From Paramacrobiotus metropolitanus (Eukaryota > Tardigrada > Eutardigrada > Parachela > Macrobiotidae): 64,000 bases of DNA. The DNA is taken from positions 1,378,501 through 1,442,500 of the forward strand of contig NW_026570241.1 in NCBI RefSeq assembly GCF_019649055.1. The letters run 5' to 3'. The notes under the pieces are model-generated. The model ran no database searches, had not been told where the DNA came from, and was given only the letters and a program-made list of their open reading frames with translations. This document shows positions 34,210-44,999 of the stretch, one piece after another; position 1 is the stretch's first letter; each line of letters starts with the position of its first letter. A program made the translations under genes and the position numbers.

Positions 34210-35599
34210 TTTTAATCAGTGATATGTATATCAGAATACAAATTTGTCGTAAGGATACCGACTGACTTACCATTAGAACGATCCAAATTCCACATGCAAA
34301 TACAATATGAAGCTACTTTGGACTGCATCCACTCCAATCAAATGGTTTCCGGATCTGAAGGGCGCGCCTGGTGCATAGTGCATACATAGCAGCTGATGGA
34401 ATTCTGCTATCTGGAATAAAATTCCCAAAAGGACAAGACGATGTTTGCACAAACATGGTGACAAGTGTGTCAATCATTAAAATATTGTTTGTGTTCCATA
34501 TCTAATTACCATGCGGTAATACAACTGTGCGCCTGTAGGAAAGATGTGTTGCAGCACACTCCTCATTCCAAACGGTTTATCAGCTTTTGTGGACGTCACT
34601 ATCAGTAATATCTATAAAATCTCGTATTTTATGACTTGATATTTGTCTGTTCTGCTGCACTCATGGCATGACTCTGTAAAAACTGGAAAGTGGAAAGCAG
34701 TTCACCGCAACATTTAATGCAAGTTAAAGTTCCTCTTCGGAAGCGATTGCATAATGGCTTCCTGGGAGCAATTTTTACTGTATGCATGTTTGTACGTAAT
34801 ACTCAATCTGTAAGGAAGTGTTAACTGCAATTTAACTAAGCCGATCGGTACACCTTTGTGATCAGATTTCGCACGGCAGTGATCACCCAACAATGGATAT
34901 TACCGTTACGGAATTAAAAATCCGATATTTAGCTATCTGCATATTATTACAGCTTATATGTAAAAGTCAAAAGATAGGTATCTAATTTATCGGATCAGCA
35001 AGCAGTAGAGAACGCGGCATTATCTAAGTTCCAAAAATTTATTGTCCGAAATTAATGATTTGGGTCGGTAACTGGATCTGTTTACTGCTTACTGTTGCCC
35101 CAGGCGTATAGGAGCTATGTATAATTAATGAATCAAAAGGATCTTTCCGCTAACGAGAAAAATAGACGAGACACTAGGCTTCCCTGAACATGGTTATTTG
35201 GCAGGATCGTATTGCAAATAGCGTTTTCTGGGCGCAGTACTGTTCTGGCTTCTTGTCTCCTAATGAGACGGATAATCATGGCGCCCAGGCCTTGCGCTAT
35301 GGTAATGTAATGTCACTCCTTCTTTGGTTCTGAACTTTGGCGCAGTCAGCTCTAGATTGTCCACTGCTTTCTTTGCAACTGTCATGAGCTACCATTACCA
35401 TTGTTTAATGCAGCATCCAAACGTTCCTGCTAACCACAAAAATAACGTTAGTGCACTTGTAATAAACTTTCGTGGTTTCTCTCGGCTTTCTACCCTTAGT
35501 TAAATGCTTCGGATCGACCACATCCATCTTTCCCGCTTATAGATTTTTGAATTATCACTTTGGAATTTTTAATTCGCTTGATATTATTAAAATAATCAA
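34210..35599. other. Intergenic
   Basis: Divergent spacer between GPCR I (minus) and J (plus). No gene seen. Confidence 0.45.
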
Positions 35600-36970
35600 A
35601 TGGTTTTTACTAACAATACAACCGGGAATTTCTCGTTTCCTACCGTTGGAACAATTTCCAAAACGGAAGTAACAATCTGGATTGGAATACAGTTTTTTCT
35701 GAGCCTACTGGGAGCTCTTCTCATCGTGCTCCTCTTGATGCTGATGTCCCGTTTGCACAAACTGAAAACCGGCTCTGGCTATCTCATCGCGCATGCTCTG
35801 CTTGTGGATCTGACATTCTGCCTGGTTATCACGCCCATCACCAATATCCCCATCTACCTTAAGCAGATAGATTTCGTCTTCCCGTACGATTGCACCTTCA
35901 CCAGCTTTTTAATGCTCCTGATCGTGTATACAGCCAACTGGACGGCCGTGGCACTGGCCGCTAACCGGCTGATCGCTATTTTACTACCGTACTGGTACAA
36001 GCGCTTTACATCACCGCGTTTCACTGCTTGCGTTGTGATGATGATCTGGAGTATGACGATGGTTTGTGCCGTTCCCACACTGGATCTGTTACCGGGATTG
36101 AAGCACGCATTATTGCCATCCGGCAGTTGTGGAGTGGTGAGGAATGAAGGGGTGACCTTTGCCATCTTGGGTACACTGGGAACGTACGTACCGCTGGTGT
36201 TGCTGACGATTATGTACAGCAGTTTATTCTTGATGTTTCGACTGGGTCGCCGGTTTAACGAAGGGAGGAGTGAGAGCCACAAAAATCTCCTGAAGAGGAG
36301 GTTGTCGATTGCGAAAGTGTTGGTTTTATCGTTGTTGTGGTACTGTTTGTGCACTCTGCCAACGGTCATTTTGACAATGTTTTATGGTGCTTGGTGGAGG
36401 AGAGATATAAGGTTACTGCTGTATACGAGAACCACGCAAATTCTCGGCTACGCGGCCAGTCCGGTAGGTATATACGTGCACTGTAGTCAACCGTTCCCAT
36501 TGCGGTGTTGAACAAAAAGTAATATGTATTAGGTACACGTAAAACTAATAGTAGGTATGCAACAAGGCGATATTCGGACCATGATAGGATCAGGCCTGCT
36601 CTTCGTATAGTATATCCGTTCTTTGTATCGTACAGCTGCTCTTCGTACCGTTAGAATCCTTCAAAAATCAGTGATCATATTCGAAAATCATCCAGGATCT
36701 CTAGGTTTTAATTCTGTGGTATGGTTAGTTTGATTACTGAAAGCGCTAAATGAGTATTCTAAAGATACCAGAGCAGGCTGATCTGGTTTTTATCACCGTC
36801 GGGAAATCGTCTTGTAAATGTACATAAAATTATGTTCATAACTTAATACTGATTTTCTTAAGGTTAAAGTTTATTAGATTAACTTTTTCTGTCTTCAGGT
36901 GTTTTTCTTAGTGCTGCGACCGGAGTACAGGATGGCCGTGAAACGACTGTTAAATATCGGAGATAAATAA
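35600..36970 (+). CDS. Orphan rhodopsin-class GPCR J
   Basis: Exons 35600-36463 and 36899-36970, 311 residues. N-terminus MVFTNNTTGNFS has Asn sites. Seven helices; Cys at TM3 (DCTFTSF) and loop 2 (SGSCGVVR); TM3 end ANRLIAILLPYWY; TM6 LLWYCLCTLPTVIL; TM7 GYAASP | VFFLVLRPEYRMAV. The intron is longer (435 bp) than in the paralogues but at the same codon. Tail very short (about 8 residues after helix 8). Intact. Confidence 0.88.
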
Positions 36971-37452
36971 GATCTACAGATACGCGTCCGTAGCTAACTT
37001 GTGTGTACGTTAACTTTAATACCTGCGCCCGAGTTATGCTGGCTTTCTTGTACCGTAGTACTACAGTGCCAAAAATCTCCCTGACCAAATTTAATAGACA
37101 TTAACTAAATTCTGCACGCCATTCTTTTGCTTAATTTACAGTTACCAACTATATTTCGGGCAAAATATCGGTAATCTGTTGAAATAAAAACTTATTAGTC
37201 GGCATTCATTAGATAGAGGAAATAAGCTTAAGGCAACTACCGGAAACAGCAACGAACGGAGTCACAAAGCGCAAAATAATGTCCGGCAATTATATTTTTC
37301 CTCCAAGCTTAGCAATATGATCCACACTTAAAGTGCAGTGCAACAGATTTAATTATCCCTTGACCGGCAAACCCTATAAAATGTTGTAAGAAAAAAATGG
37401 AAAATACTAGTACAAAGGTTTTCAAAAAAATGTTATTGCGGTAAGCTAAAGA
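36971..37452. other. Intergenic
   Basis: Spacer between two converging genes; nothing recognised. Confidence 0.4.
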
Positions 37453-40400
37453 TCATCTGTCCGTTTCCAGTAGATTAGGCGCTGCACAGTTGTTTTGATT
37501 AAAAATCACGTATGGTTGGTTTAATTGCACGTAATGGTTTTGAGCGTCGCGGTCAACAAGCGTTTCAATAGTCTGAACCAACGAGGTAAAACTTGGCCTC
37601 TGCGCAGCGTCATATCTCCAGCACTGTTCCATAATTTTGCACCTACCAAAATTCAGGATGGTTTCAAAATGCTGTGCGTTCAAGGTTACGACATCAGGCA
37701 CAAATTCTTACGTACTTGTTAGACTTAGTTTCTTAGATTCTTCTCTACAAGTCTACCGAGATGCAATACAACATCCGGAACAGCCACAAATTCGTTACTG
37801 TGTAATTACAATACAGATATTTTTGGGCAGTACTTAGTACTTACACCTCTTCCGGACAGTTTGGTGGCGCTACAGGTCTCAGGCCTTCATGCAGTGCTGA
37901 CGTGAACTCTTGGAGCGCAATTTGACGGAAAGTGTCGTGATAAGGAACCTTGCCGAACGAAAACATTTCCCATATGACGATTCCAAATGACCACACATCA
38001 GTTTTCTCTGTGAAGATCCTGTCTTGTAAACTCTCCGGTGCCATCCATCTGGCTGGAATTTTGGCATTCTGGAATTAACGAGTGAAGTTTAACGTTGTTC
38101 GCGCTTAGTGCAGCACTTCTCAGAAAGCAGGGAAGGTACGAGTATAAGCATTCAAGCGTACGAGCTGAGTTTTTCGCTTTAAAAAATTCACATGAAACTT
38201 TTAAAACTTGGACAACTCTCTACATTGCAACCGTGATACGCGTGCAAAGACACGGGACGACATCCAGGAATTTTGGGCTACTAGTACCTGAGCGTCAGCC
38301 ATTCTATAATATTCCGACTTCTGTTTGGCCAATCCGAAATCACAGATTCTCAGAATCTTGTTGTCGTAAACCAGAATATTTCGAGCAGCCAGATCTCTGT
38401 GAATAACACTGTGAAGGGCCAGATACTCCATCCCGCGGCTAATTTGGTATGTGAAGTTGATGAATTCGCGGTTAAGTAGAGAATATTCTGCAGGCGTAGG
38501 GAGATCACAGCCAACTGTGTCGGTTGTTGGGTCACACACGGCAGCGTTGACATAGCGCAATTCACTGCCCTCGGATTTCCGGGAAAGCTTGCCCTGATCA
38601 CGAAGATACTTGAGCAAACTGCCGAATGGTGAGTATTCCAACAGAAGATGCAGTTGCTCTTTAGAAGCAGACACAAGAAGTTAACCTTTGCTAACCTAAT
38701 ATCATTGCTGCGTTTTACAGAAATTTTATTTCTAACGTTAGTAACGTACCAGCTAAAACTATTCCCAGAAGATTGACAATGTTCAGATGTCGCCCAACGG
38801 AACCGTGTATGGCAGCTTCCTCCATAAGCAGCTTATGTTGATTAGCATCGGCAAAATTTTTGACGCATTTGACGGCCACCGTCCTGGGTGCAGCGCATTG
38901 CCGCAGCTTCATTGCTCGTCCCTTCCAGACAATTCCAAACTCGCCTTCATCGAGTTTTCTCTCTACGGCGAAACCATGCACATCGATTATAAAAAACCAC
39001 GATTATAAAAAACCACGATTATAAAAAACCACGATTATAAAAACAGGAAATTTATACCCGTTTCTTCATTGTTCAAAGGCTTAAGAACAGAATCAACAAG
39101 CCGTTGTTACACAAATTTCTACCTATTTTCAAAGCCCGTCTTGGAATTTTTAGTCGAGCGACCGTCGCCGGCATTGTCCATGCACGGTACATTTCAGTGA
39201 TGTGCTTGTTTGTCGCAGCTCTTACATCAGCCACAGACGTACTGGCAGCTTCCCGACGTTTCATCCGCCTGTGCCAATAACAAAGCAAACCTAATAACAG
39301 CAGTACAGCCGATAGGAGCGTGCCAACAGAAGCCCAGATTTTCAGCTGCAGATCTGCTCCCTCAGGCAAATCTTCTCGCACGATGATGTAGTCAATCAAC
39401 AACTCTGTTGTCATGTTGGCCGGACGGAATCCCGGGAACGCCGCTAGTTCGATCAATATCTGCATTCGAGTTGTCGGAATTTTTTCCACATCTGTCAGCG
39501 CTTTGATTTCTACATCATCGACGAACCATGTAATGCGGTCTTTCCGCCACTGCATTCTAAACAGGTGGAACTGCCCGTCGGCTAAACAGCTGTCGGCGGC
39601 ATATACAAAGTCGGCGACATCGCCCAACGACGGCGGACCGTAGCTGACTCCGATCTCCACGCGGTTTGAATCAGCCGTTATTAAATCAGCAATGTAGATC
39701 GCTTGCTCCTTACACACTGGCGATTCATCAAAGGCGCATCGATGATCAACCAGACGAAAGTAGGATGCAACCGACAAGAAGCGGAGATTACCCACCGGCA
39801 GCTTGGCGCGTATCACGACTTCCCCGTAAGTAAAGCTGAAGACAGATCCACTACTGATTTGGCCAGCGTAGTAGGAAGGACGGGAAGAGCTATCGGATCT
39901 GACTTCCGCACGGATTTGTAGTAAACCATCGGCGACCTGCACATTCTCAGGGCGTAAACGCATAGTGCGGTTCATACCGAGCGATTTTGTGGCAGTGCGG
40001 GTTCTCCAGCCGCTTAGAGACGGGCTCTCGAAATCTTCACGATACTTTTCCGCCTTGTGGACAACTGCAATGGTTTTAGTAAAAGTATCACGAATAGCCG
40101 GCGAAGAATCATAATACATGTCTACCCTGCCTAGAAACAGATGCGTAAAGTTACTATACGTCAAACGTTTTCCGGTGAACGATTTACTTTGTCGTACTTT
40201 TGCAAGGACTTTCAACAGGTATCGCTGGATTGTGTATCCGAACACTGTTTTTGAATGCAGTGGGACATGTCAGATGGTCCTTGTTCTTGCAAGCCAATTC
40301 GCCATACACGTATCCTTTTAGTGCTGGACAATATACCCATTGTTGAGACTCACTGGCCCACAGCGTATCTACCATAGCAAACGATGTCCATACGTTCATA

Positions 40401-41245
40401 AATTGTAATTCGCACGACTCTGACATGAGACGAAATACAGTAAGGCAGTCGTATCAGTAAATTTACCGACTGTGAGAGTATATTCAAAAACAACGCGATG
40501 GTCTTCCTCCACCGGAATCCCATTTCGGATGACCTCCAGTGACAACGCAGTGGTGTGGGAGAAGGCGGCTGTACGAAACTGCCCAGCACTTTTTGTAAGC
40601 TGGTATTTTGTAGAAGTACTACTGTCTCGCCAAGTCCACATTTCTTTTAACAAAATAAGCATGGTGGAGTTGCTCACTGTCTGGTGCTGATATACATAAA
40701 TGACGTCCGTTTGAGGCATATGCAATTCTCTGAAATATAGTATCACTACTCGAGTACTGTTTCAGCATCACTAAAAAATTGCAAACTACGTACAATTTTC
40801 GGTAATTGCTCCTGATTACCTGATGTAATTATGCTTCGTACGTATTGTATAATACGAGTATACGAAGACGTGCGTTTATAGATATATGTAAGTAAGTACA
40901 GTATGATAGTATCTATAATGTACCGATGTATACTAACCTCACATTGACATACAACGTGTATTTTCGGTGATTAACAGGAACAACGGCAACAGTTAGAGAA
41001 ACGTTGCAGTTCCTCAATGGATATTTTGAGAACTGAAATGTTCCACCGTATTTTGATGCAGTTATCACGGGTCCTTCTCGGTTACAGTAATCGTCGAGTG
41101 CAATGCTGCTGCCAGCCGGAAAGGCGCTAGACATTAGTGCACTGTCCGTGATGTCAGCTGTTAATAGCTGTGGTAATTGCAAGGAAAACATTAAAAAGCA
41201 GCAGAAATTGGAGTTATGGAATCTGGATTCTGCGTTTCTGGCCAT
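37453..41245 (-). CDS. Receptor tyrosine kinase with CUB-like and GH16-like ectodomain
   Basis: Eight exons, all in phase with GT-AG borders: 41245-40938, 40729-40467, 40419-40198, 40130-39123, 38962-38750, 38658-38288, 38068-37845 and 37642-37453; 932 residues. A hydrophobic leader (about 10-35) is followed by a CUB-like domain (about 50-190: [28 protein letters not shown]), a linker, and a GH16 beta-sandwich (about 296-515: [56 protein letters not shown]). One membrane helix follows (about 529-550), a basic stop and the kinase: [16 protein letters not shown] (K632), HRDLAARN (D760), DFGLA (D778), [19 protein letters not shown]. Kinase catalytic residues are intact and there is a kinase insert as in PDGFR/VEGFR-type kinases. 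The GH16 active site ExDxxE is replaced by AIYIAD, so it should bind rather than cut glucan. Confidence 0.85.
38985..39044. repeat. 16-bp tandem repeat in the kinase-gene intron
   Basis: Nearly four copies of GATTATAAAAAACCAC inside the 160-bp intron between the membrane-helix exon and the first kinase exon. Confidence 0.9.
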
Positions 41246-41942
41246 AACGCGTTTGTAGCATCCCAAGTAAATAAACAAATACTCTTAGTAAAAAATCCTG
41301 GCCTTGCACGGCAATGCTTACTAACAGGAACTACATATACCGCATTTCCTGCAATAACATATACGGCGAATCGATCACTCTCCTAAATTGCCGCAGTATT
41401 AAATTTACTGTATATATTTATTGTTCAGCTTGTAGCTGTGTTATCAGCATAAAGATCATGTTCGTAAACGGGATGATAACAATCATCAACACATTCCGTA
41501 TACACGCGTTTCACTGTGATAAAGACAGCTTTAAGCATTCAATTCCGGGAGCGTTGCTTACACGACATTACCAGAAATTATGGTAAGCTTCCGCGAAGTC
41601 GTAGCTAAAACTCTCATCTAACGCTAACGTTTACTTGCCTCATATTTTTAATTTGTATGCTTGAAGTACAGTTTAGAACGTTATATTTTAGATTGTGCTA
41701 CATAAAAATCACCACCCATATTGTAAACATCAATCGAATTAAATTACACATAATCGAGAACAAACGAAGTAGTATAACGAATTTCTCACATGGTTAAAGT
41801 TATGTATAAAAATCACTTAAGTCGGACAAAAATACAAACAGTACAAACTAGAGAATATTCTCGTCATATTAAGGACAAACCAGCAGACGAGTTAGTTTTG
41901 GATGTTGCCCGTATTCATAGTCATAAATAAACTGCAGAGGGC
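41246..41942. other. Intergenic
   Basis: About 0.7 kb between the kinase gene start and the defensin-like gene end. The 5' region of the kinase gene; no core promoter motif is obvious. Confidence 0.4.
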
Positions 41943-42275
41943 TTATTCCTCGTAGCTGATACACAGGCATTTGACCGGCGTTCCCAAGCAAATTCCCGTT
42001 CCGCCGTTCTTCTCCTTGCACCATTCTGAACACTCCTCTTCTTTGTTGGATTCGCACAGTAAGTGGACATTTCCGCCCTTCATGGTGTACGACGCTCGCT
42101 CATATGCGCGATTTGTGCGTCCTGCGCGCGGATCTTCCAGAACAACGCCATCTTCCTGGTCCGCTTGAAAAGCAGAATCTTCCTCCGTTGTTCGTAATGA
42201 ATTATCCTCGACTGGCTGGCTGAACACCAGCCATAACGTCGACCACAAAATGAGAGCCGTAAGAGCCAGCTGCAT
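41943..42275 (-). CDS. Secreted defensin-like (CS-alpha-beta) cysteine-rich peptide
   Basis: Single exon, 110 residues, ATG 42275. Signal peptide about 1-20 (MQLALTALILWSTLWLVFSQ), an acidic propeptide to about residue 60 with Arg sites suited to processing (EDPRAGRTNR), and a C-terminal domain with exactly six Cys: C74, C82, C86, C96, C103, C105. The spacing C-x7-C-x3-C-x9-C-x6-C-x-C is the cysteine-stabilised alpha-beta pattern of invertebrate defensins and related peptides. Net charge of the mature part is near neutral to acidic, unusual for a membrane-active defensin. It lies about 0.7 kb upstream of the receptor kinase on the same strand. Antimicrobial use is inferred; another secreted role is possible. 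Confidence 0.72.
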   Translation of the reverse strand: MQLALTALILWSTLWLVFSQPVEDNSLRTTEEDSAFQADQEDGVVLEDPRAGRTNRAYERASYTMKGGNVHLLCESNKEEECSEWCKEKNGGTGICLGTPVKCLCISYEE

Positions 42276-42730
42276 ATTTATTTTACATCAGGCCAATTAC
42301 CAAAAAAATGACTGCATTTGCGATGTATGCGACGAAGGTATGGCTATGTCAGTAACACGAAACTTTGTACTGACATATTACGCACATTCCGCTTCTGATT
42401 ACTGATATTTTTCTGATCTTGTCAACTGCACATTAAACGATCAACGCGCTTCAATACGGATATACTGTACCTACGTCGTACTGTCATTCAGTTAGCACCG
42501 CTGTGATCTTGTGCGTAAAATACTCAAAAAAAGCCAGGATAATGCGCAAAGATGATTAATCACAAATGCAATAGATTACGCTGCGTAAAATTATTGTATT
42601 CACAGTAAATGTTATTTATTGGCTGTGTGGCTGTGTCAAAGTTTCTAGAACAAGTTTTAGTTGTTTGTGATAATGTTAAAGGCGGAAGCGCAGTGGAAAA
42701 GCGAAACAGCGAAAATTTTACAGGTTGCAT
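42276..42730. other. Intergenic, up to the gypsy insertion
   Basis: 5' flank of the defensin-like gene. Nothing else recognised; it ends with the GCAT target duplication (42727-42730). Confidence 0.4.
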
Positions 42731-43128
42731 TGTAACATGATTTATCATGTGTACATGCACAACGTATGTACTGGTCGTTGGCATAACAGTAACAGTGAGT
42801 TGTTACACAACTCACTGGCCAACAGAGTTGTTACACAATGCATAAGTGCCGGTTGGCGTTCGAGCCACAGTGCGTTGCTGTATAACGCACTGGCCAACAA
42901 AGGCATATTACGCAACACGGAAGTGCATCCGTTTGAATGTCATAACTTCTATTCACTATACGCCAATAACGTTGTGTAACTGGACGTTGTCTTGTCCATC
43001 TGTTCTCATATATAAGTCCTATGTTTTCAATACTAAAAATCGTTGATAGTTTTAGTCAGTCTTAGATCAATAAAGACTTATACCATCTAGCCAGCTTTGA
43101 GTTACAGTTAGTAAGAACCTACGTTACA
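42731..43128 (+). repeat. 5' LTR
   Basis: 398 bp. It starts with an inverted repeat ACATGAT-TT-ATCATGT, then two hairpins: AGTGAGTTGT-TAC-ACAACTCACT and CAGTGCGTT...AACGCACTG, each followed by GGCCAACA. A TATA-like TATATAAG near 43008 and an AATAAA near 43069 fit U3/R borders. Confidence 0.9.
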
Positions 43129-43423
43129 AATGGTGGCTCCAGTGGTCTTTAAAGTGTTTACTATCAACCTCCATTGACCTTTCCACACTGATCCCACTGT
43201 ATCTACCGATCTTTATGGATTACAATGGATTACATTTGACCTTTATGTACTAAACTGACATAATAGTTCCATACAGCTTACAACATAAGTGAACTATCGG
43301 TTCCGATCCAGCTGTCTACATCTGACATTTCAGTCCGATTCCTGTTTCTGCTATAACCCTGACCTTTCCATATTTGTCCACCATATGTACTGAACGGATT
43401 ACTCTGTGACCTCTTATCAGTTG

Positions 43424-43936
43424 ATGCCGAACACTCGTAGTAACACCGACATACCGGATAAGAATTTTGAGCAAACCGACATCGAGCTGCGCCTTGCCAA
43501 CCAGGCAGGTAAGACACGCAATACTGACAATAGAGCGACAGACACAGACAGTGACCTTTCCACAACATCAACGCCAAATCCAGCAACAATGACCACTATC
43601 ACATTTGAGGATACCCAAGTGCAAGCAATCCATACAGGACTACAACCACTGATTTCAAAACACGACATCCTCAGACGGTTTAGCCTAAACGACATCCCAA
43701 TCCTAATTGACCTTTACAACGTGATCACTGTTACTGACGAAGCTGACGCACTATCCCAACTCCAAAATGGAACTTTTCCATTCAAGATGTCCAAGGCTGA
43801 CCTTAAAGCATTGTATCTAGCAACAAAGGATAGGGCCTTCCAGTCATTAATCAACACAAACAATGTGTACGGAAGAAAGATCGACCAACTTCTTCAAGAA
43901 ATGACCTCACTTAAACAACAACAACAGCAACAACAA

Positions 43937-43983
<47 letters not shown>

Positions 43984-44988
43984 ACAACAACAGCAACAAA
44001 CTGGATCAACTCCCATTACTACCATTCTTCAAACGTCCGGAATGCAACTTTCTCCTAAAGATTTCCGAAATTTGGCGGTGAGTCACACGAAGATGTACGC
44101 GAGTTTACCGAACGCTACGAAAGTTTTACCCGAGTTTATGGATGGACGGAAGCGACAAAACTGACGAATCTTAACTTGTGCTTCATCAACAATGCCTTAA
44201 GATGGTGGGAATCGGAGCAAACCAAACATGTAACCTGGATCAGCGCGAAGAACGCCCTGCTTAAAATTTTTGGCCCTACTGACCTGGACTACGACCTGAA
44301 GAAGGAAGAATACCAGAACTTAGCGAAGTCGGATCCTCCATCATACGTCACGAAAGTCCTGAAAATGTTTGATGTCATCAACCCTACAGCCACTGAGCAC
44401 GAAAAGGCGAACGAATTATTTCGTGAACTCCCGACACGCATGAAATCGAACTTTGTCACCAATCGACCGACAACCGTAGCCCAGTTCCTGGACAAGCTGA
44501 AGACCGAGGCAACTAAGGAGCAGTACAAGGAAAAGGCCCAAAGGGAATCAGAGGCTGATGACTCAAAAGCAAAGGTTTTCTTTACGGAAACACGGAACAG
44601 CGAAATAACTGATTTGTCTAAACGCCTGGATCAAGTAGTCAACATTGTGGAAAACATAACACGAGGATCCCAGCCCAACTTCCGGCGTAACGAAAGCCGA
44701 TTTAACGGACGCAACACTCGTTCAGATGCAATATGTCACCGCTGTGGTAATAAAGGTCATATGCAGAAGGACTGTTGGACAAAATGCAATAAATGTGGAA
44801 GAAAAGGTCATGTCGCTCGCGAATGCAGAAGCCAGGGACGAAATACGGACCAGAATTACAGAAGAAACCCGAACAATTTTTCCAGGGGAGGAAATTCTAA
44901 CCGCGACAGTAATAATAACAACAGGCAACCGTCGTACTTCAGCTACGAAGAACACGACGACACACTGGAAATACCTGAGTTAAACTAA
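43424..44988 (+). pseudogene. Gypsy gag with one frame break
   Basis: Probable start MPNTRSNTD (43424). N-terminal acidic and low-complexity region, a run of 28 Gln (43916-43999), then the capsid region. The frame shifts near 44075 at GGCGGTGAG, after which ESHEDVREFTERYE and CFINNALRWWE read normally. C-terminus has two CCHC knuckles (CHRCGNKGHMQKDC and CNKCGRKGHVAREC) and an Asn/Arg-rich tail ending at 44988. Single-base change in a G run; could be real or a consensus error. Confidence 0.82.
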
Positions 44989-44999
44989 AGGCCGTGGCA

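Noticed and set aside
38985-39044. Regularly spaced short repeat considered as a CRISPR array
   Set aside because: A 16-bp unit tandem without spacers, inside an intron of an animal gene.
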